A stretch of 64,000 nt of DNA from Bryum argenteum. Lineage: Eukaryota; Streptophyta; Bryopsida; Bryales; Bryaceae. The notes under the pieces were generated by a model, which searched no databases, was not told where the DNA came from, and was given only the letters and a program-made list of their open reading frames with translations. The stretch spans positions 40,101 through 104,100 of the forward strand of contig CM073322.1 of the NCBI GenBank assembly GCA_037043015.1, given 5' to 3'. Both the position numbers and the translations under genes were made by a program. This document shows positions 31,781-44,888 of this stretch, one piece after another (position 1 is the stretch's first letter; each line of letters starts with the position of its first letter).

Positions 31781-34014
31781 GTTAATATTTTTGCTATGGA
31801 TCTAGCTTCTGGATCTCAATCCACAATTTACTTGGAACCCATCTCAAATGATTTCGTCAAAAGTAAACTTCATAATTATGAGGATGATTTAGCTTTCAAA
31901 AGTTTTAGATCGATTTTATAACCAATGTTTCAACCTTCAAATGGGAGTTATAAGTTCCAAGTACAAAATGAGTGTTTTATGGTTGGTTTTCTTCATTTTG
32001 TATTTTTTGATATGCTCATAACTAATTCACAACGTAAGCTCCAAAGTGACCGCGGTCAAAAAAATTATGTATGCAAACGTCAAAATAAACTTCATTATGA
32101 CAAATAAAATTAAGCAGACAAAGAAACTTCATTATGACAATTAAAGGTCTTTCGAACGCTCAAATCGTAATCATTAAATACTTAGTTTTTGAAATTTAAA
32201 CGAATAATAGTTTGTGGTGCAAAATCTAAGGGTTGGATGTGAATGAAAACAGTTGGTCCACATCCTTGGGACTTTAGAGAGGTACGACGTCGCAGTTTTG
32301 AGCATTCAAGTTTCGAAAAAATTCACCATGCTTTTTTAGGAGTCAAAGGTAACGATTTCAAGCAAGGTAAATAAGGTAAATCACATCTTAGACTCTAAAT
32401 ATCTTTTGTGGCTAACAACTTAAAACTTTGGTATTTATAAGATAAAACTCCTATGTATTGTGTATCATCAAAAGCATCAATTCTTGTTGTATTGTTTAGT
32501 GATTATTAGTATCTATTTTGATTTGCTTTCTTACCAACTTGTGATGGTGAGCATGATATGCCCGAGGTGTCTCAAAGACTTGTTCATGTTCCATTGGGAT
32601 ATTTCTAGTTTCTATTACTTTAAGTTGATGTGTGTCATGGATTAAGTAATACCTTGCCATCCATGTATTGTATAAAATAATCCAAATGTAGGTTCTATGA
32701 CAAATCGAAATTTCCAATCATTTGTTTATTACTTTGTTTGATCAATACTTTAATACTAGAGGGTATGAATTTGAACTAATATTATTCAAGACGAATCTAT
32801 TTCAACATGTTTGTTATATCTAAAAAGGAGAGTTGTCATTAATGCTATGTTGATTCTCTATAAATTAGTTACCACAAAAAGAAATCTTTCACAGAGACAT
32901 CGTTTGCTCTAGACTATCTTTATCTATACTAAAAATAGGTTATTGTATTTCACAATCTACATTGCGTTCCAACAACAATTCGATGTGTTGCAAAATAACC
33001 TAATAGTGTTCCATGAAGACTTCAATTTATAGCTCAAAGCCTTGGTTGTATCAAGAAAAGACTATATTTATTTGGAGAAAGATCATTTGCTTGTTGGTAT
33101 TGCATAAAAAATTGTTTGTTGCGCAAATCAATATTTGCACTCAACAAAGATTACTTTGTATTCCAAAACATTTGTCAAGATGTTTTATAAAGGTAGCAGA
33201 TTCACTTGTAGTTGAGAGATTCATTCATTTCAGATTAATAAAAAACAAACTCTTAACCACGCCAAATGGAGCACCCTCCAATGATCAAAACACTATGAAG
33301 AATTATAAAGTATAATATATTTTTAACAAAAGAATGTATGAACAAAAATGCTGCATAAGATTTTGAGTCCAATAACGCAAATGTACAAGAACATATAGAG
33401 TATAGGATGTGCATTTAGAGTACCCAACACAATACCTTCGATAATAAAATGTATCTCCTATGTAATATACAAATATATGAGGCACCACAGGCTTTGGCTT
33501 GATGATTGGGGCTTCGCTTGGTGATTAGGGCTCATGGCCCCCACAGAGAAGGTCGTCGGTTCTATTCCTCATGCCGTCGAAGTGCTCACCATCATAGTCC
33601 ACACAAGTATGGTGAGGGACTTTCGATCTTGTTGTATGGGTACCTCAAACCCTTTGGGCACATACTATGTCAAGTATCTTCAAGGCCCTTTTAACAAGCT
33701 AGAAACTAGTCTAGTAATAGGGTCCACCCACGAAAGAGCTAAGTATTACCGCTCCAATTTCCCCTTGTCCGGTGGCCATCGGATTATTAACATTGCAAAC
33801 GGACATTGCATTCACGAAGGCTCCATGCTCCATAGAATGGACGGGAGTTTCTGTCTATCATCTACAAATACATAAGTAAATAGTTGATTCAAGTAAAACA
33901 TGCATAAATTTGTCATGATAACAATTTGGTACAACAATGAATGTGAGCCTAGTCGGTCCCCCCATCTTCTTGTTGACTTGGTAGGAGTGAGATGTGAAGG
34001 GTAAGGACCGAGTG
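31781..34014. other. AT-rich intergenic DNA
   Basis: About 2.2 kb of strongly AT-rich sequence without a conserved reading frame on either strand. The composition becomes mixed from about 33,480. Confidence 0.6.
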
Positions 34015-34091
34015 GAGAGGCCTTACGCAAATGAGGGGCTCATCGAGGCCGGCAGGCCGAGGGTGGGCCCCTCATTTGCGTAACGCCTCTC
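34015..34091. repeat. Inverted repeat with 25-bp arms
   Basis: 34015-34039 and 34067-34091 pair over 25 bp with one mismatch; the inner 17 bp (TTACGCAAATGAGGGGC) is perfect. The loop is 27 nt. It might be a foldback MITE or a transcribed hairpin. Confidence 0.85.
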
Positions 34092-34350
34092 GACGAGGTC
34101 GTTGCCCGGCGTAAAGACGCAATGTCAATTTTTTTCACACATGTACATTTCTTTATCAGGTTTTCTATGTGCGTTTTCTCTCTCGTTTCGTTTCTGATTT
34201 TGTAAACGAGGTCGATTCATGCGTGGCTATGGCGAATGGCGGCTAAGGAGATGTTGTTCCTATACATACAACTATCCAAGTTTTAGCTCGTGTGTAACTT
34301 GCTGTGATTCTAATGTGGGGTTCTAATTTCGGTACGAATCTTCTTTCACT

Positions 34351-34767
34351 TTGTCGAAAAAGAGCAATGTATTCAAGCGAAGGAGAACAATTGAATGGAA
34401 GCATTTAGAACCAATCCTAGGGTTTCAGTTTTACCAGATTAAGTGTGGGTATCACGAGAGAGTAGCGATGTCGTTGCTTCCAGCTATGGCTGATAATTGT
34501 CCAAGTACTTCATCGTTTCCTCTACCAAGCAATGGTGAACGTCCTAATTTGTACATTGCAACAGTTTGTCCCGGATATGCCGAGAAGCTGAGAGAAATGG
34601 AAGCTTATGAGGTGCCTTGTAAGGAAGTGAGCGGTGCTAAAGAGTCTCAAGAGTTTTTAGAGAATAGTTCCGAAATTAACAACACTGTTGTAGGTGAGTT
34701 TGACGCTTTAGTGGACGAAGACTTCATGGATGACAGAATATACGAGAACAGTGGAAAGAAATGGTGA
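34351..34767 (+). CDS. Hypothetical small ORF (138 aa)
   Basis: An open frame from ATG 34351 encodes a protein with a basic N-terminus (FKRRRTIEWKH), a middle part IATVCPGYAEKLREMEAYEV and an acidic C-terminal part (DALVDEDFMDD). I recognise no family. The base composition is AT-richer than the neighbouring N-myristoyltransferase gene. It is followed by a purine-rich tract (aaaagaaaaagaaaag, about 34,790-34,830). It may be a lineage-specific gene, a retained fragment or a chance frame. Confidence 0.3.
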   Translation: MSKKSNVFKRRRTIEWKHLEPILGFQFYQIKCGYHERVAMSLLPAMADNCPSTSSFPLPSNGERPNLYIATVCPGYAEKLREMEAYEVPCKEVSGAKESQEFLENSSEINNTVVGEFDALVDEDFMDDRIYENSGKKW

Positions 34768-35618
34768 AATAAAAGAAAACGAAATGAAATTTAAAAGAAA
34801 AAGAAAAGAAATCTAAAAGAAAAAGAAAGTATTGGAGCGTAAGGCGCCCTCTCGTCGCGAAGCGGTCTGCCATGCCGAATAAGGCGCCATTAGCTACTTT
34901 AACAATTTCGTTGCCGGGTCTTTACGATCAGGCAAAGCGAGTTTGCGGGGTGTTCCTCAGCGCCAGGCCAGGCAGCGCAGCGGACTCCAGGAGGAGGAGA
35001 GATGGCTGGAGTCCTGTGCGGTCCGTGAGGCGCAGATCACAGCTTCGAGCGTGCACGGCATCTCGACCACCACTCGACTTCTCTTCGCAGATGCTGTGAG
35101 GAGCTGCTGTCCCTGCCGCCTCCATGCGAACGGTCCGGTCCTCGTGTGTGTTGGTTCCAGACCTGCGTTGAAGAATTCCAGGTGAGAGCAGTCTCGCCCT
35201 CGCCTGCTGCACCTCTTGCTTCCTTCTGCTCCCATCTTGCCTCTCGGCCTCCTCTCTCCTCCTCTCCTGTCGCCCCCCGCCCGCACCCTAATCCATCCTC
35301 TACTCTCACTCCTCACCAACCCCGTGTTTCATACTTCCTTCCTGAAACCCTACTGGTGTCTGCCGACCCCATACTTGAGCTTCCTCTCTGTTCGTCCCTC
35401 CTGCTGCCTGGATTAGGTCACCCTGAGGTCGGTCGTTCTCCATCCTCGTCTCGGCTTGACTCCTTTCCGTCTGCCTGTCAGCATCTGCTTTGCATCTAGG
35501 GTTCCACTTTGCATCCATCATGCTCTTTGCGCCATCGTCGCTCGCATCGTCTCCTCCCCCTTCTTCTATTGACCATCGTTCCCTGTGAGCAGCACCGCCA
35601 CCGCCGTAATCGAGGACC
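34768..35618 (+). promoter_or_regulatory. NMT promoter and 5' leader
   Basis: There is no conserved frame. A long pyrimidine-rich patch (about 35,190-35,330, ctcctctctcctcctctcc) precedes the start codon, as in many plant housekeeping promoters and leaders. Frames in this stretch are dense on both strands but look like GC-driven shadows. Confidence 0.4.
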
Positions 35619-36939
35619 ATGGTGGGCTCGGGCAGCAAGTCGTCGACTGCTATGAACGGGGCGCCGTCGGAGTCCTCGGAACCCTCTGGGCCACCCACGG
35701 ATGGCAGCCTCCCGACCACGGTGGAGACCGTGACTCGAAAGTTGCAGAAAGGTCTGTCGACGTCGGAGAGCGAGAAGCGTCACTTGTTCTGGGAGACCCA
35801 GCCGGTGGGGCAGTACCAAGATGCTTCTGGGGCGGGCGAGGGGCCGATAGAACCCTCGCAACCGGTATCGGAGGTCCGGCAGGAGCCCTACAACTTGCCC
35901 AGCACCTACGAATGGTGCACGTGCGATCTCAGGGACGAGCAGACGATGAAGGAGGTGTACACGCTGCTAACCAACAACTACGTGGAAGACGACGATAATA
36001 TGTTCCGGTTCGACTATTCGGTGGCATTTCTGCGGTGGGCGCTCAATCCGCCGGGCTACTTCCCCAGCTGGCACATCGGCGTGCGGGCCCCGGAGCTCGA
36101 AGAAGCTGGTGGCGTTCATCACGGGGATTCCCGCGAGGATACGAGCGCACGAGGCCGTGGTGCCGATGGCGGAAATCAACTTTTTGTGTGTGCACAAGAA
36201 GCTGAGGTCTAAACGGCTGGCGCCTGTTTTGATCAAAGAGGTCACGCGGCGGGTGCACCTGGAGGATATGTGGCAGGCCGCCTACACGGCGGGCGTGGTC
36301 CTTCCCACGCCGATCGCCACATGCCAGTACTGGCATAGGCCTCTGAACCCGAAGAAATTGATCGACGTGGGGTTTTCGCGGTTGGCACCACGCATGACGA
36401 TGAGTCGGACCATCAAGCTGTTCCGGTTACCCGACGAGGCAGCCACGCCAGGGTTCCGGGAGATGGAGAGACGGGACGTTGCGGCCGTGACGCGACTGTT
36501 GCAGACGTACCTGGGGCAGTTCCAGGTAGCGCCCCACTTCTCGGAAGACGATGTGGAGTACCTGCTGCTGCCCATCGAGAACGTGATCAACAGCTTCGTG
36601 GTGGAGGATCCGGAGTCACACGAGATCACGGACTTCGCCAGCTTTTACACTCTGCCGTCCACGATCATTGGGAATCAGAATTACTCGTTGCTGAAGGCCG
36701 CCTACTCGTACTACAACGTGGCGAAGGCGACGCCGCTGCTGCAGCTCATGAACGACGTCCTGGTCATGGCCAAGCAGAGGGATTATGACGTGTTCAATGC
36801 GCTGGACGTCATGCACAACGAGAGCTTCCTCAAGGATTTGAAGTTCGGGCCGGGCGACGGTCAGCTTCATTACTACCTCTACAACTACCGCCTGCGAGCC
36901 CCGCTGAAACCGGCCGAGATGGGGCTCGTGCTGCTGTAA
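35619..36939 (+). CDS. NMT1: Glycylpeptide N-tetradecanoyltransferase (N-myristoyltransferase), one frame change
   Basis: The enzyme moves myristate from myristoyl-CoA to N-terminal glycines of cytosolic proteins. The gene is intronless, about 440 codons, close to the usual plant length. The first part reads [20 protein letters not shown] and [19 protein letters not shown], then WHIGVR. After a one-base frame change near 36,087-36,095 the second part resumes with [30 protein letters not shown] and [15 protein letters not shown]. It ends with [11 protein letters not shown] and the C-terminal LVLL, whose terminal carboxylate takes part in catalysis in this family. The change is equivalent to one extra base in gggccccgg, so a sequencing indel is likely. 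The gene points toward DEG9. Confidence 0.93.
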
Positions 36940-39103
36940 TCGAGTCCTCTGCCGGGTTCGGCATCAAGTTAGTATCTTACTTCCGCGAGAGATGTGTAAG
37001 TTGGCTGCGGTGTCAAGCACGCACGACTGAGCGGCAACACGTTCCCTTGGCCCCTCAGTGTGGATCTTGCAGCACCAGGCCAACTGTTGATTCTTATGTG
37101 CCAGCCGACAACCGAACTGTAGAGGAAAATTTATATGGCTGGGAGCATGTTGTTGCGCTCATATTCTGGTTTCGGGTCTACGTTGACGTCCCCTCGTCCT
37201 CATGCCTGGTTGATTTGAAAAGGTGGAGTACAGGAAGATGGCGGCGCCGTAGCCGGTGACGGTAGCGAAGGATGTGTCAGTGGATGGGTACATTCGTGAC
37301 CACGGATTGATTAGCTAGACTGGAAGTTCAGCTAGGTCGTGTGTAGTTGCGAGTCGGTCGACCGTGGTGTTGTCGTCCGGTTTCTGGGCACACCTTGGTA
37401 GCGCGGAGCGTACCGCTGTTGGAAAGATGGGGTGGGCTTGTCCGGCAGCATGTGTGGAATCCATTGAAAGTCGGCGGGGTCCGGTACGAGTTACTAAAAA
37501 GAGATCGATTGAGGTGTTCATCACATTTTTATGATCATTCTTCTCCTAATTTTCATATGCTTTTCTGCGAACCCTTCGGTGAGTCCTATCAATGCCCTCA
37601 CCGCCAGTGTAGGCGGGAGAGTTCCTGGGTTTGCGTAACGAGATGGCGGCCGACAAGTGTTTATGTAGATGCTGCTCTGTCGAATGGCTGTGCCGACGAG
37701 TCAAGGTCCAACTAGCTTGTCTTCTTATCCAGGAGCTTTTTCCTGCGTGCTGCTGAACGTCGCTGGTCGTGTCGACTATTGCGGGATGTTTCCTCCCGCC
37801 TGAGGCCCATCAAATTTTATGGAATCGAGTGTTGCTTCTTTCGGAATCGAGTGTCGTTAAAACCGTTCGTGATGGCACCCTTGTCGGCGACACAGACAAC
37901 ACATAACAATTCGGACGAACAAGCATTTATCAACCAATGTTGCGGGAATCTGCGTAATTGTCCCCCAATCCCGCTATTTGTTCTTTTCGGAAGGACGAAA
38001 ATTTAGGTCCGTTTTTTTTTCGAGAGCACGCCCGGAGATCACTGGGAATGCTCCCGGAGCAACCATTCGTCATTCGAAATGCCGAATTCCAACATTAAGC
38101 ATGTTGTGGAGTTTTAGGATATGTGAAGGATTATGTTTACCACGAATCGTATCTCCAAGATTGTATTGGATGCACATGGTCTGTTGCCAAGTAGGGGGCT
38201 GGGTGCGAAATCGGAGGGGGTTTTCTTCTTTGCAGTAAATTAAGTGTTATCACATCTACACTTGTTAGTTTGAGTTTTACCAGACCTACTCTTTTAAACT
38301 CCATGAAATTATTGCACATGTGGGGAAATGGATCGATGACTTGGCTATTACGTGTAATTTTAAGACCCCATTGAGGTACATCAGCCTCTGATTCATTTTA
38401 TTTAGGTTTTGAGAAGTTCAAACTATTCGCAGGTTGTAGAGTTTGAATTTTCTTTCTCAAACACTGCCGTACATGCCTAAGAATGCTAGAGACTATTGGA
38501 GATGTGCAGTGTCAAAGTTTGTGTATACTGTGAGGGCATGAGAGGTTATAGTTACTTCAAAACTGCTCTGCAATTCGAGAGTTTATTTTTGTCTGGATTC
38601 TGCTGCGTGTGCGTAAAGATGGTACCAGAGCATGTTCTCGTTTGGATTTTTAACACGATAACTCTTGGCACTGCTTTTCTGCTGTCAAAAATAGGTCTTT
38701 GTATTTAATATTGAGCATACCTCTATGTGGAGATTTCATCGTCCCTCTGATAACACTGATGGGAATAATAAGCAGCAGGTGTTGTTGTGCGGTGTTGCAA
38801 CATCTAAGTGACACCTATCGTAGATTCGGCGGACCAGTGACCTCAACGTCCGCAATGTCTTCTTTGCAAGGACACCAAAGAGTCGAATTGTACCATCGCG
38901 GAAATCACGATCAAAATCAGGACTGGAACAATAAACGGAAGCGGGATGCTGCAACGTATGGATTCCTCGTGAGACGTGAGAAACAGCCTCCACAAAACAA
39001 AGCCACAAAATAATGAAGGCTGACCGTAAATATACGGACTTCGCTCCATGATACAGGAGGTGATTTTCCTAAACCGTAACTACGTTCTGTGACGACTACA
39101 AAC
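36940..39103. other. Convergent intergenic region between NMT and DEG9
   Basis: This holds the 3' untranslated regions of two convergent genes. The short frames here show no conserved motif. I see no RNA gene and no repeat apart from a short duplicated tcg(g)aatcgagtgt near 37,822-37,855. Confidence 0.5.
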
Positions 39104-42100
39104 CTAGGATTTCAAGTCTTCAGATATTGCTGACGGTATACAATGGGTGGCAAGGATCTCCGGGGTAGCAGTCTTGGCTGTTTGAGTCTCCAGAACCACA
39201 ATCTGCACAAATAGCAAATGTTTTACTGAACGGTCAGACAACTATTGCCACTAAAAGTCACTTCTGAGGCACGTGACAGTTCAGGTGAATCATCAAAAGA
39301 ATCAGTAGCGGTTTAGTAAATCACCAGACTTATCAGAATCCTTTGTTTAAATTTTGTATGAGTACTAACAGCGAACCCCGCCGCTACAATCCAATTATAC
39401 TTGACCTCACTAAATCCATGACATAACAGGGAGGACAGCTTGACAGTTAAGACAGAAACCTGCTGGTATTCAAGGTCAAAGCGCAAGAATGGATCCGCAC
39501 ACTTCTCCACCATGTTTGCTAGATGCTTCAGATTTCTGACTGGTGTTCCATTAAAAGCAATAACCTGCAAGTAGAGGTTGGAGTAGGAAAGGGAATAACA
39601 TGAGAGGAGAAACGATCAGCAACAGACCAGAATGTTAAACATTACTGCCAGTCATGAATCTACCTCTCAAAGTCATCACCATTGCTGAGATATATTGAAA
39701 CTACGCAAATAATAGGCATCTACCTGAGTGTTGACTATATCTTCATAACCTATGTTGATATCTGCCACCAGAACCTGAATTTGTCACAGCAGCCAAAACG
39801 GTCTTCATTAAAACTGTGTTGTGAAACAAGCGAATTGTTGCACAACCAAAAGGACACAACGGAAAAGATATCACACGGAGGGCAGCTTGTAACTCGAGAA
39901 TGCACCTGGGAGACAACGACAAGCTGCTCGTCATCTGATTGCGACATTGAATGAAGGAGCTTGTCAAGCAGTTTCACTGGAGCATCGTAATCATAGTCTT
40001 TTCCGTACTGCCACACCACGGACACAAGAGTTACCAACGATCGACTTCGACTTGCACAATGAACTCCACCATTGTGCTGACCGTGAGTGACAACATATTT
40101 ATGACACCCAAGGCTGCAAAATGCCATTGTGATTTACTCTGACTCTATGACTAACTCACAGGCCATGCATTTAAGAAAATCCAGCATGTATAAAGCTTTA
40201 CACTCACCTCTGAACGGAGATAAGGCACGGAGATTGCTGCGAATACGATGCCTGCCAATATATAGTAGGATGGTGGCTTTCCCTTGATGTGTGCTGGAAC
40301 CAATCGTTTGTGGTTGGCTAGGTCAATATCAAACTCCTTCATTTTGCCGTCCCTCAAAATCTTGACTTTCGCGCTCTCACCAGTATATTTCTGAGAGACC
40401 AGATAACTGAAACCAATTCGTTCACCATGCCTGAAGGGAACTTCATTTACATGCAGAGACATTCACACATGCATCAACACTTGCACAGTATTGATTTAAC
40501 ATAATTCATAAAAAGTAGGCATCAACTTTATCACAATATCTGAAATTGAAAAAGCTTCACTTCATCAGTTTCGAAAATGCACGATAGAGTCAGGGTTGGC
40601 AAAAAGTACCAGTGCCATCATTTGCAATATCAATGTCGTCAAAACTCAAAAGGATGTCTGAAGCTTGCAAACTTTTGGATGCAGGTGCGGTAGGTTCAAC
40701 ACGTCGAATCCGAACACCTTTTTGAATGCTCTTCATTCCCAAAGCCTTTCGAAGATCGGGGTTTTCCATCTTCTGCCATTCAATTCCCAGAATAGGAAAG
40801 CCTGCATATTTTACACACGTGGATGGGCACATTGGAAGATTTGTAACTTGTTGACGAAATGTTGAAACTACATGATGCTTGGAAAGGGAATGAAATCGTA
40901 CAGAAACTACGCCACTACTATATGATAAACTATATGCCAACCCCATGTGAGGATTGCATAGTAGCAACAATCGAGAGCTTGAAACCAACTCGAAGAACTT
41001 GACGGTAGAAGTTAGGGTCCGCATACAAAGTTATGTACGATAGAAACAACCGGAAAGAATATGCACATACAAATTATGCCATCCAAGTTTGAGGAAGCAA
41101 GCAAGAAGGGTCCCAAAAAATTAAATGAGAAGCACAGCGGACATCTGCATGTCACCAAAGACAAGTTTCAGATCTAAGCAAGTACATACAACGAAATGGT
41201 TTGTCATCGCACCTGTGTAGTCACCGTTTCGGACGTAATCGGTAATAAAGTGAGTAATGACAGGGGTCGGTATAACATATCCAATATTCTCAGCATCCTC
41301 GTGCTTCAGTGATTGAAAGGCGATTCCTACACATTCGCCTCTGTCGTTAAAGGCAGGCCCCCCGGAATTTCCAGCATTAATGGCAGCATCTATCTGCAAT
41401 TTATCCACAAAGACACAAAACCACATGAGCTTAAATGGGCCCTAAAGAGGTCTAAAGAGCTCATACTAGAATAGAACTTGAATGTGACAGAAGGATGTGC
41501 CAACCAGCACGGGCACACTACGGTCACGAGAAGAATAGTGCAGCACCGGCACATCTACAAGCATAGAATTACAGAAGCGATCGACACTGCCCATGTAATC
41601 AATGACTACAATAAAATTAACCTATCCTTCCTCGTGAACCTTCAGAATAGCATAAAAATCCCTCACAGGCCGCAAAGAATCTCTGAGACATACGGGGCCT
41701 TATATTGTGATACTAGTCCAAATTTGAACGTGGCGCACCCAAACATACAAGAACTAGTAGCACCAATAATAAGAAAAGCGACTCCTTTCGCACACAAAAT
41801 GAGGTCCCTACTACCAAGGTATTTGTGCCATAATCTGGTGCTCAAAGAGACACTCGAGCCATCTATTGTTAAAAAGAACATCATCCACGCATTGTGACAA
41901 TGGTCGTCAATCACAATGGAGGCAAGGAACAATTACCTGCACACCGAGGAGCTCCGTTGCACCATGAACGTACGATGTAACTTCAATTCGCGACACCACA
42001 CCACTGGTCACCGATATAGTGTCACCACCTATAGGGTAACCTACTACAGTCACCGCATCTTGTAAACGAGGCAAGGATCCGAAGTCCACCGGTGTAACAT

Positions 42101-43776
42101 CCTCCCAAAACTCGTCATTGCTCACTGTCAGCATAGCTGCACGCACGAATATACCGATTCAAAACACACCTCTGACTCCGGAAAACGCTTAAAAACTCTG
42201 ACACTGTTACGACTCCAAACCCGCTTCTACTCACCCACACCCTCAAGATCTCCGTACATAAGCCCCTACAATAACTGGAACGGCTACATAATCCGGAGAC
42301 CAATTATAGATAATGAAATGAGCAATAAGGTAACTCTGGACGTACACCTAATCGTCCCCAACAGACACTCATGGAAAGTGCAGTAACTAACCTATGTCAC
42401 ATTCGGTACCAATTGCAAGCACTGTGGCCAAGTACTTCGTATCTGAACCACGTTTCTTAACCTTAACCTGCGTATGATGCTCCACTGAATGTGCATTTGT
42501 CAAAACCCGACGGTCTTTGATAATGAACCCACTGCTATTGGAACTGAATTGACGTTTTCTCTGCCATGGAAGTGAGAAATTAGGTTCAGTGTGAACACAG
42601 AATACTTTCACCACAGCATCCATGAAAGGTGCGTCTTTCACATCTTCACTTCCAACTGCTCCATCTTCGAACAACGGAGCATGCGCTCTGATGCTGTCAT
42701 TTAGTAGCAAGCCTGGATTTGCCTGCGAAAGTCACATGCAAAAAACCTCCATTAAGCCTCCTTGCACGTCAAACCGAAGTTGCCACCTCGCATGACCCTT
42801 CAGTAGGGTAGGCATCTCAGAATCGTAAATTCGAATTATACAACTTTCAATTTACAAAAATTATGAGTTCATATCTCAGTGCATATCTTGCAATGGGCCG
42901 AGGTAGATATCAGTGACAATCCTGTGGGCACTTAAACAAAGTGTATTTCTGATTCTAGACCTGGACTTCTCTCCAGCTTTAAGTCGTTCGTGGCTAACCG
43001 AGAACACCTCCATACTCATAAGAAATGATCATTCTCAGTCTGCCATGTCACGCAGGTGCAGATTCAGGCTCCATACAGTAAAAAGGAATGAAAGCTTCAC
43101 AGCGCATCGACCATCTGGAATCCAAATTTCAAGCCATGCAGCGAGTACACCCTGAACCTGCATCGTTTTCGGCTCCAAAATCGCAAGCCGTGCAGAAAAA
43201 GGCGCCCTAATTCCTGATAGAGACTACTTGGCAGCATTACCAAGCATTAGGGCGAACAGGGAAAGAAACGACGACACCGACTCATTCCATAGGCGCCGTC
43301 CTATCCCAACCCAGAAGTGCATGCAGGATGATGATGTAAAAAATAGCAGACAGTCGGAGAAGCCAGGCACGGAGAGCGTGGAAGAAAAATTGAGAAGGGA
43401 AAAGGCATTGTACCGATGACGACTTCTTAGAGCGCCGACTAGAGAGTCGTTCCACGGGAGAATCGACGTCGTCCGCCTCGGACTTGGATAGGTCACGAGT
43501 GCTGGGACTGCCGCCTGCGCCTGAGCCGGCGCCAGGCTTAACGGAAGTGGGGGCGTCAAGCTTGTCCACCAGGGACGAAGACTTCTTGCGTCCACGCGGG
43601 CCTGAGCGAGAATCAACGGGCAGCACAACGCGGTCCACCATCTCCACATCGGCGGGGGAGGAAGAGGGGTTCAGGGGGGAGAGGTTAGTGTGGGAAGGAG
43701 GAGGAAGCACAGGGGAGGGAGAGTCGACTTTGCGATGCTTGGGCGGTCGCCCCCGCTTGCGAGGGGGTGTCTCCAT
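39104..43776 (-). CDS. DEG9: DEG9-type nuclear serine protease (HtrA/DegP family)
   Basis: Ten exons give 618 codons with every GT-AG junction in phase: 43414-43776, 42392-42722, 41937-42136, 41213-41393, 40610-40801, 40208-40440, 39906-40007, 39724-39774, 39460-39564 and 39104-39202. The N-terminus carries AT-hook-like RKRGRPPKH and GPRGRKKS, as expected for a nuclear/nucleolar protease. The trypsin-like domain has the full triad: His199 in TNAHSVEH, Asp230 in TECDIA and Ser308 in [11 protein letters not shown]-like sequence follows (about residues 360-460, including [12 protein letters not shown]). The C-terminus is [14 protein letters not shown]. It matches the Arabidopsis DEG9 layout (about 590 residues) closely. 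No damage is seen, in contrast to NMT and TRB. Confidence 0.96.
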
Positions 43777-44188
43777 GGCTTCTAAAATGGTGGAGAAACC
43801 ACCGTTCTAGCGCAGGCACACAAACCGGTTGGGGACGGGGGGAGGACCAACGAAGGGAGGGAGGGAGGGAGGGAGGGAGAGAGAGAGAAAGCGGAGGAAG
43901 GGGGGGAGGGGGGGATCGGAGCGGAAGCAGGGTACAGGCAGCAGCGTTAGCGTTAGCAGCAACAGCTGCAGCCTTGGGTCCGTCCACTGAGCTTCTTCTT
44001 CTCCACCGAAGAAGGGGAAGTCGACGACCAGCGACAAAAAACAACCAACGAAGCGACCAAGGGATTGGCACTTGCCAACAACTCGGTCGGGCAGCCCGGA
44101 ACCCTAACAAACATTCATCCTGCTTGGCGCAGTCCTTCAGCTCTCTCTCTCTCTATCTGCCCGCACTAACCGTTCGCTGCACTGGGAG
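43777..44188 (-). promoter_or_regulatory. DEG9 promoter and 5' leader
   Basis: It contains a purine tract on the plus strand (gggagggagggaggga and gagagagagaaagcgg, about 43,853-43,900), which is CT-rich in the sense of DEG9, and a (ct)n run at about 44,141-44,153. An AACCCTAA motif lies near 44,100. No separate gene is seen. Confidence 0.45.
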
Positions 44189-44585
44189 TGTACAGAAATA
44201 ACTCGAACTTTCAAGACAGTTTTTCTAAAAAGTTTGAAATGTGCCTGTGTACTCCAAAATGATTGAAATTGCAATCTGTAGAAAGTGTTAAATCACATTG
44301 AAGTGGTTTACACTATCCTTGCAAGATCTCACTTCATTTTTGTATAATTGTTCAAAAACTATAAATCTACATTCACCATTTACAATTGACCACTCTCACT
44401 TTTTGCTTGAATTACACTATTCATTGAACTTTTATTAAACTCGGCAAGAATGTTAAAAGGACTTGCGTTTGGCAATGAGTTTATGAAAGTAATCATCCTG
44501 ACTATATCATACCATCCTTTAACCCCTAAACTACCAAGGCCTCCGATTCGGAGATTTACGATTTTGGGCAAGGTAATTGAATGGG
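44189..44585. repeat. AT-rich dispersed repeat, copy 1
   Basis: It aligns in reverse complement with about 57,170-57,690. Shared blocks include ttgaaattgcaat, ccactctcactttttgcttgaa and cccctaaactaccaaggcc. The outer edge next to DEG9 reads gtgtacagaaataactc, matching gagttattttagtacac at about 57,672. There is no coding potential. The family type is unknown. Confidence 0.7.
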
Positions 44586-44888
44586 TTAAAAACACTATTT
44601 AGGGCTGTAAATTTTACAAGACGTAGGGTTTGACCTGATATAGGTGTGGTAAATTTTTTGAATTCTGATTCCTATTTTTGGTTTTAAATTTGCAATTTAT
44701 CAATTTTGAGCTCTGGGAGGGCAGCTTGGGCACGGTCGAGAGCCAATGAGAGCGAAGTGCGCCTGGTGGGCAGACTTTGTGGGTCACCAGAGAATATTAG
44801 CGAAGGGCAGTGGGTTTAGGCCGGGATTAGTGGTAATCCAACATTTTTGAAACAGGAAGTGGCAGGAGTAGGCCAACCACCACCATAA

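Noticed and set aside
33490-33600. tRNA-like or SINE-like sequence (gcttggtgattagggc ... ggttctattcc)
   Set aside because: A B-box-like word is present, but the A box does not fit the consensus, no cloverleaf forms, and no second copy is in the window.
35585-35998. Long overlapping frames on both strands over the NMT gene
   Set aside because: They are GC-driven shadows; only the frames with NMT motifs are supported.
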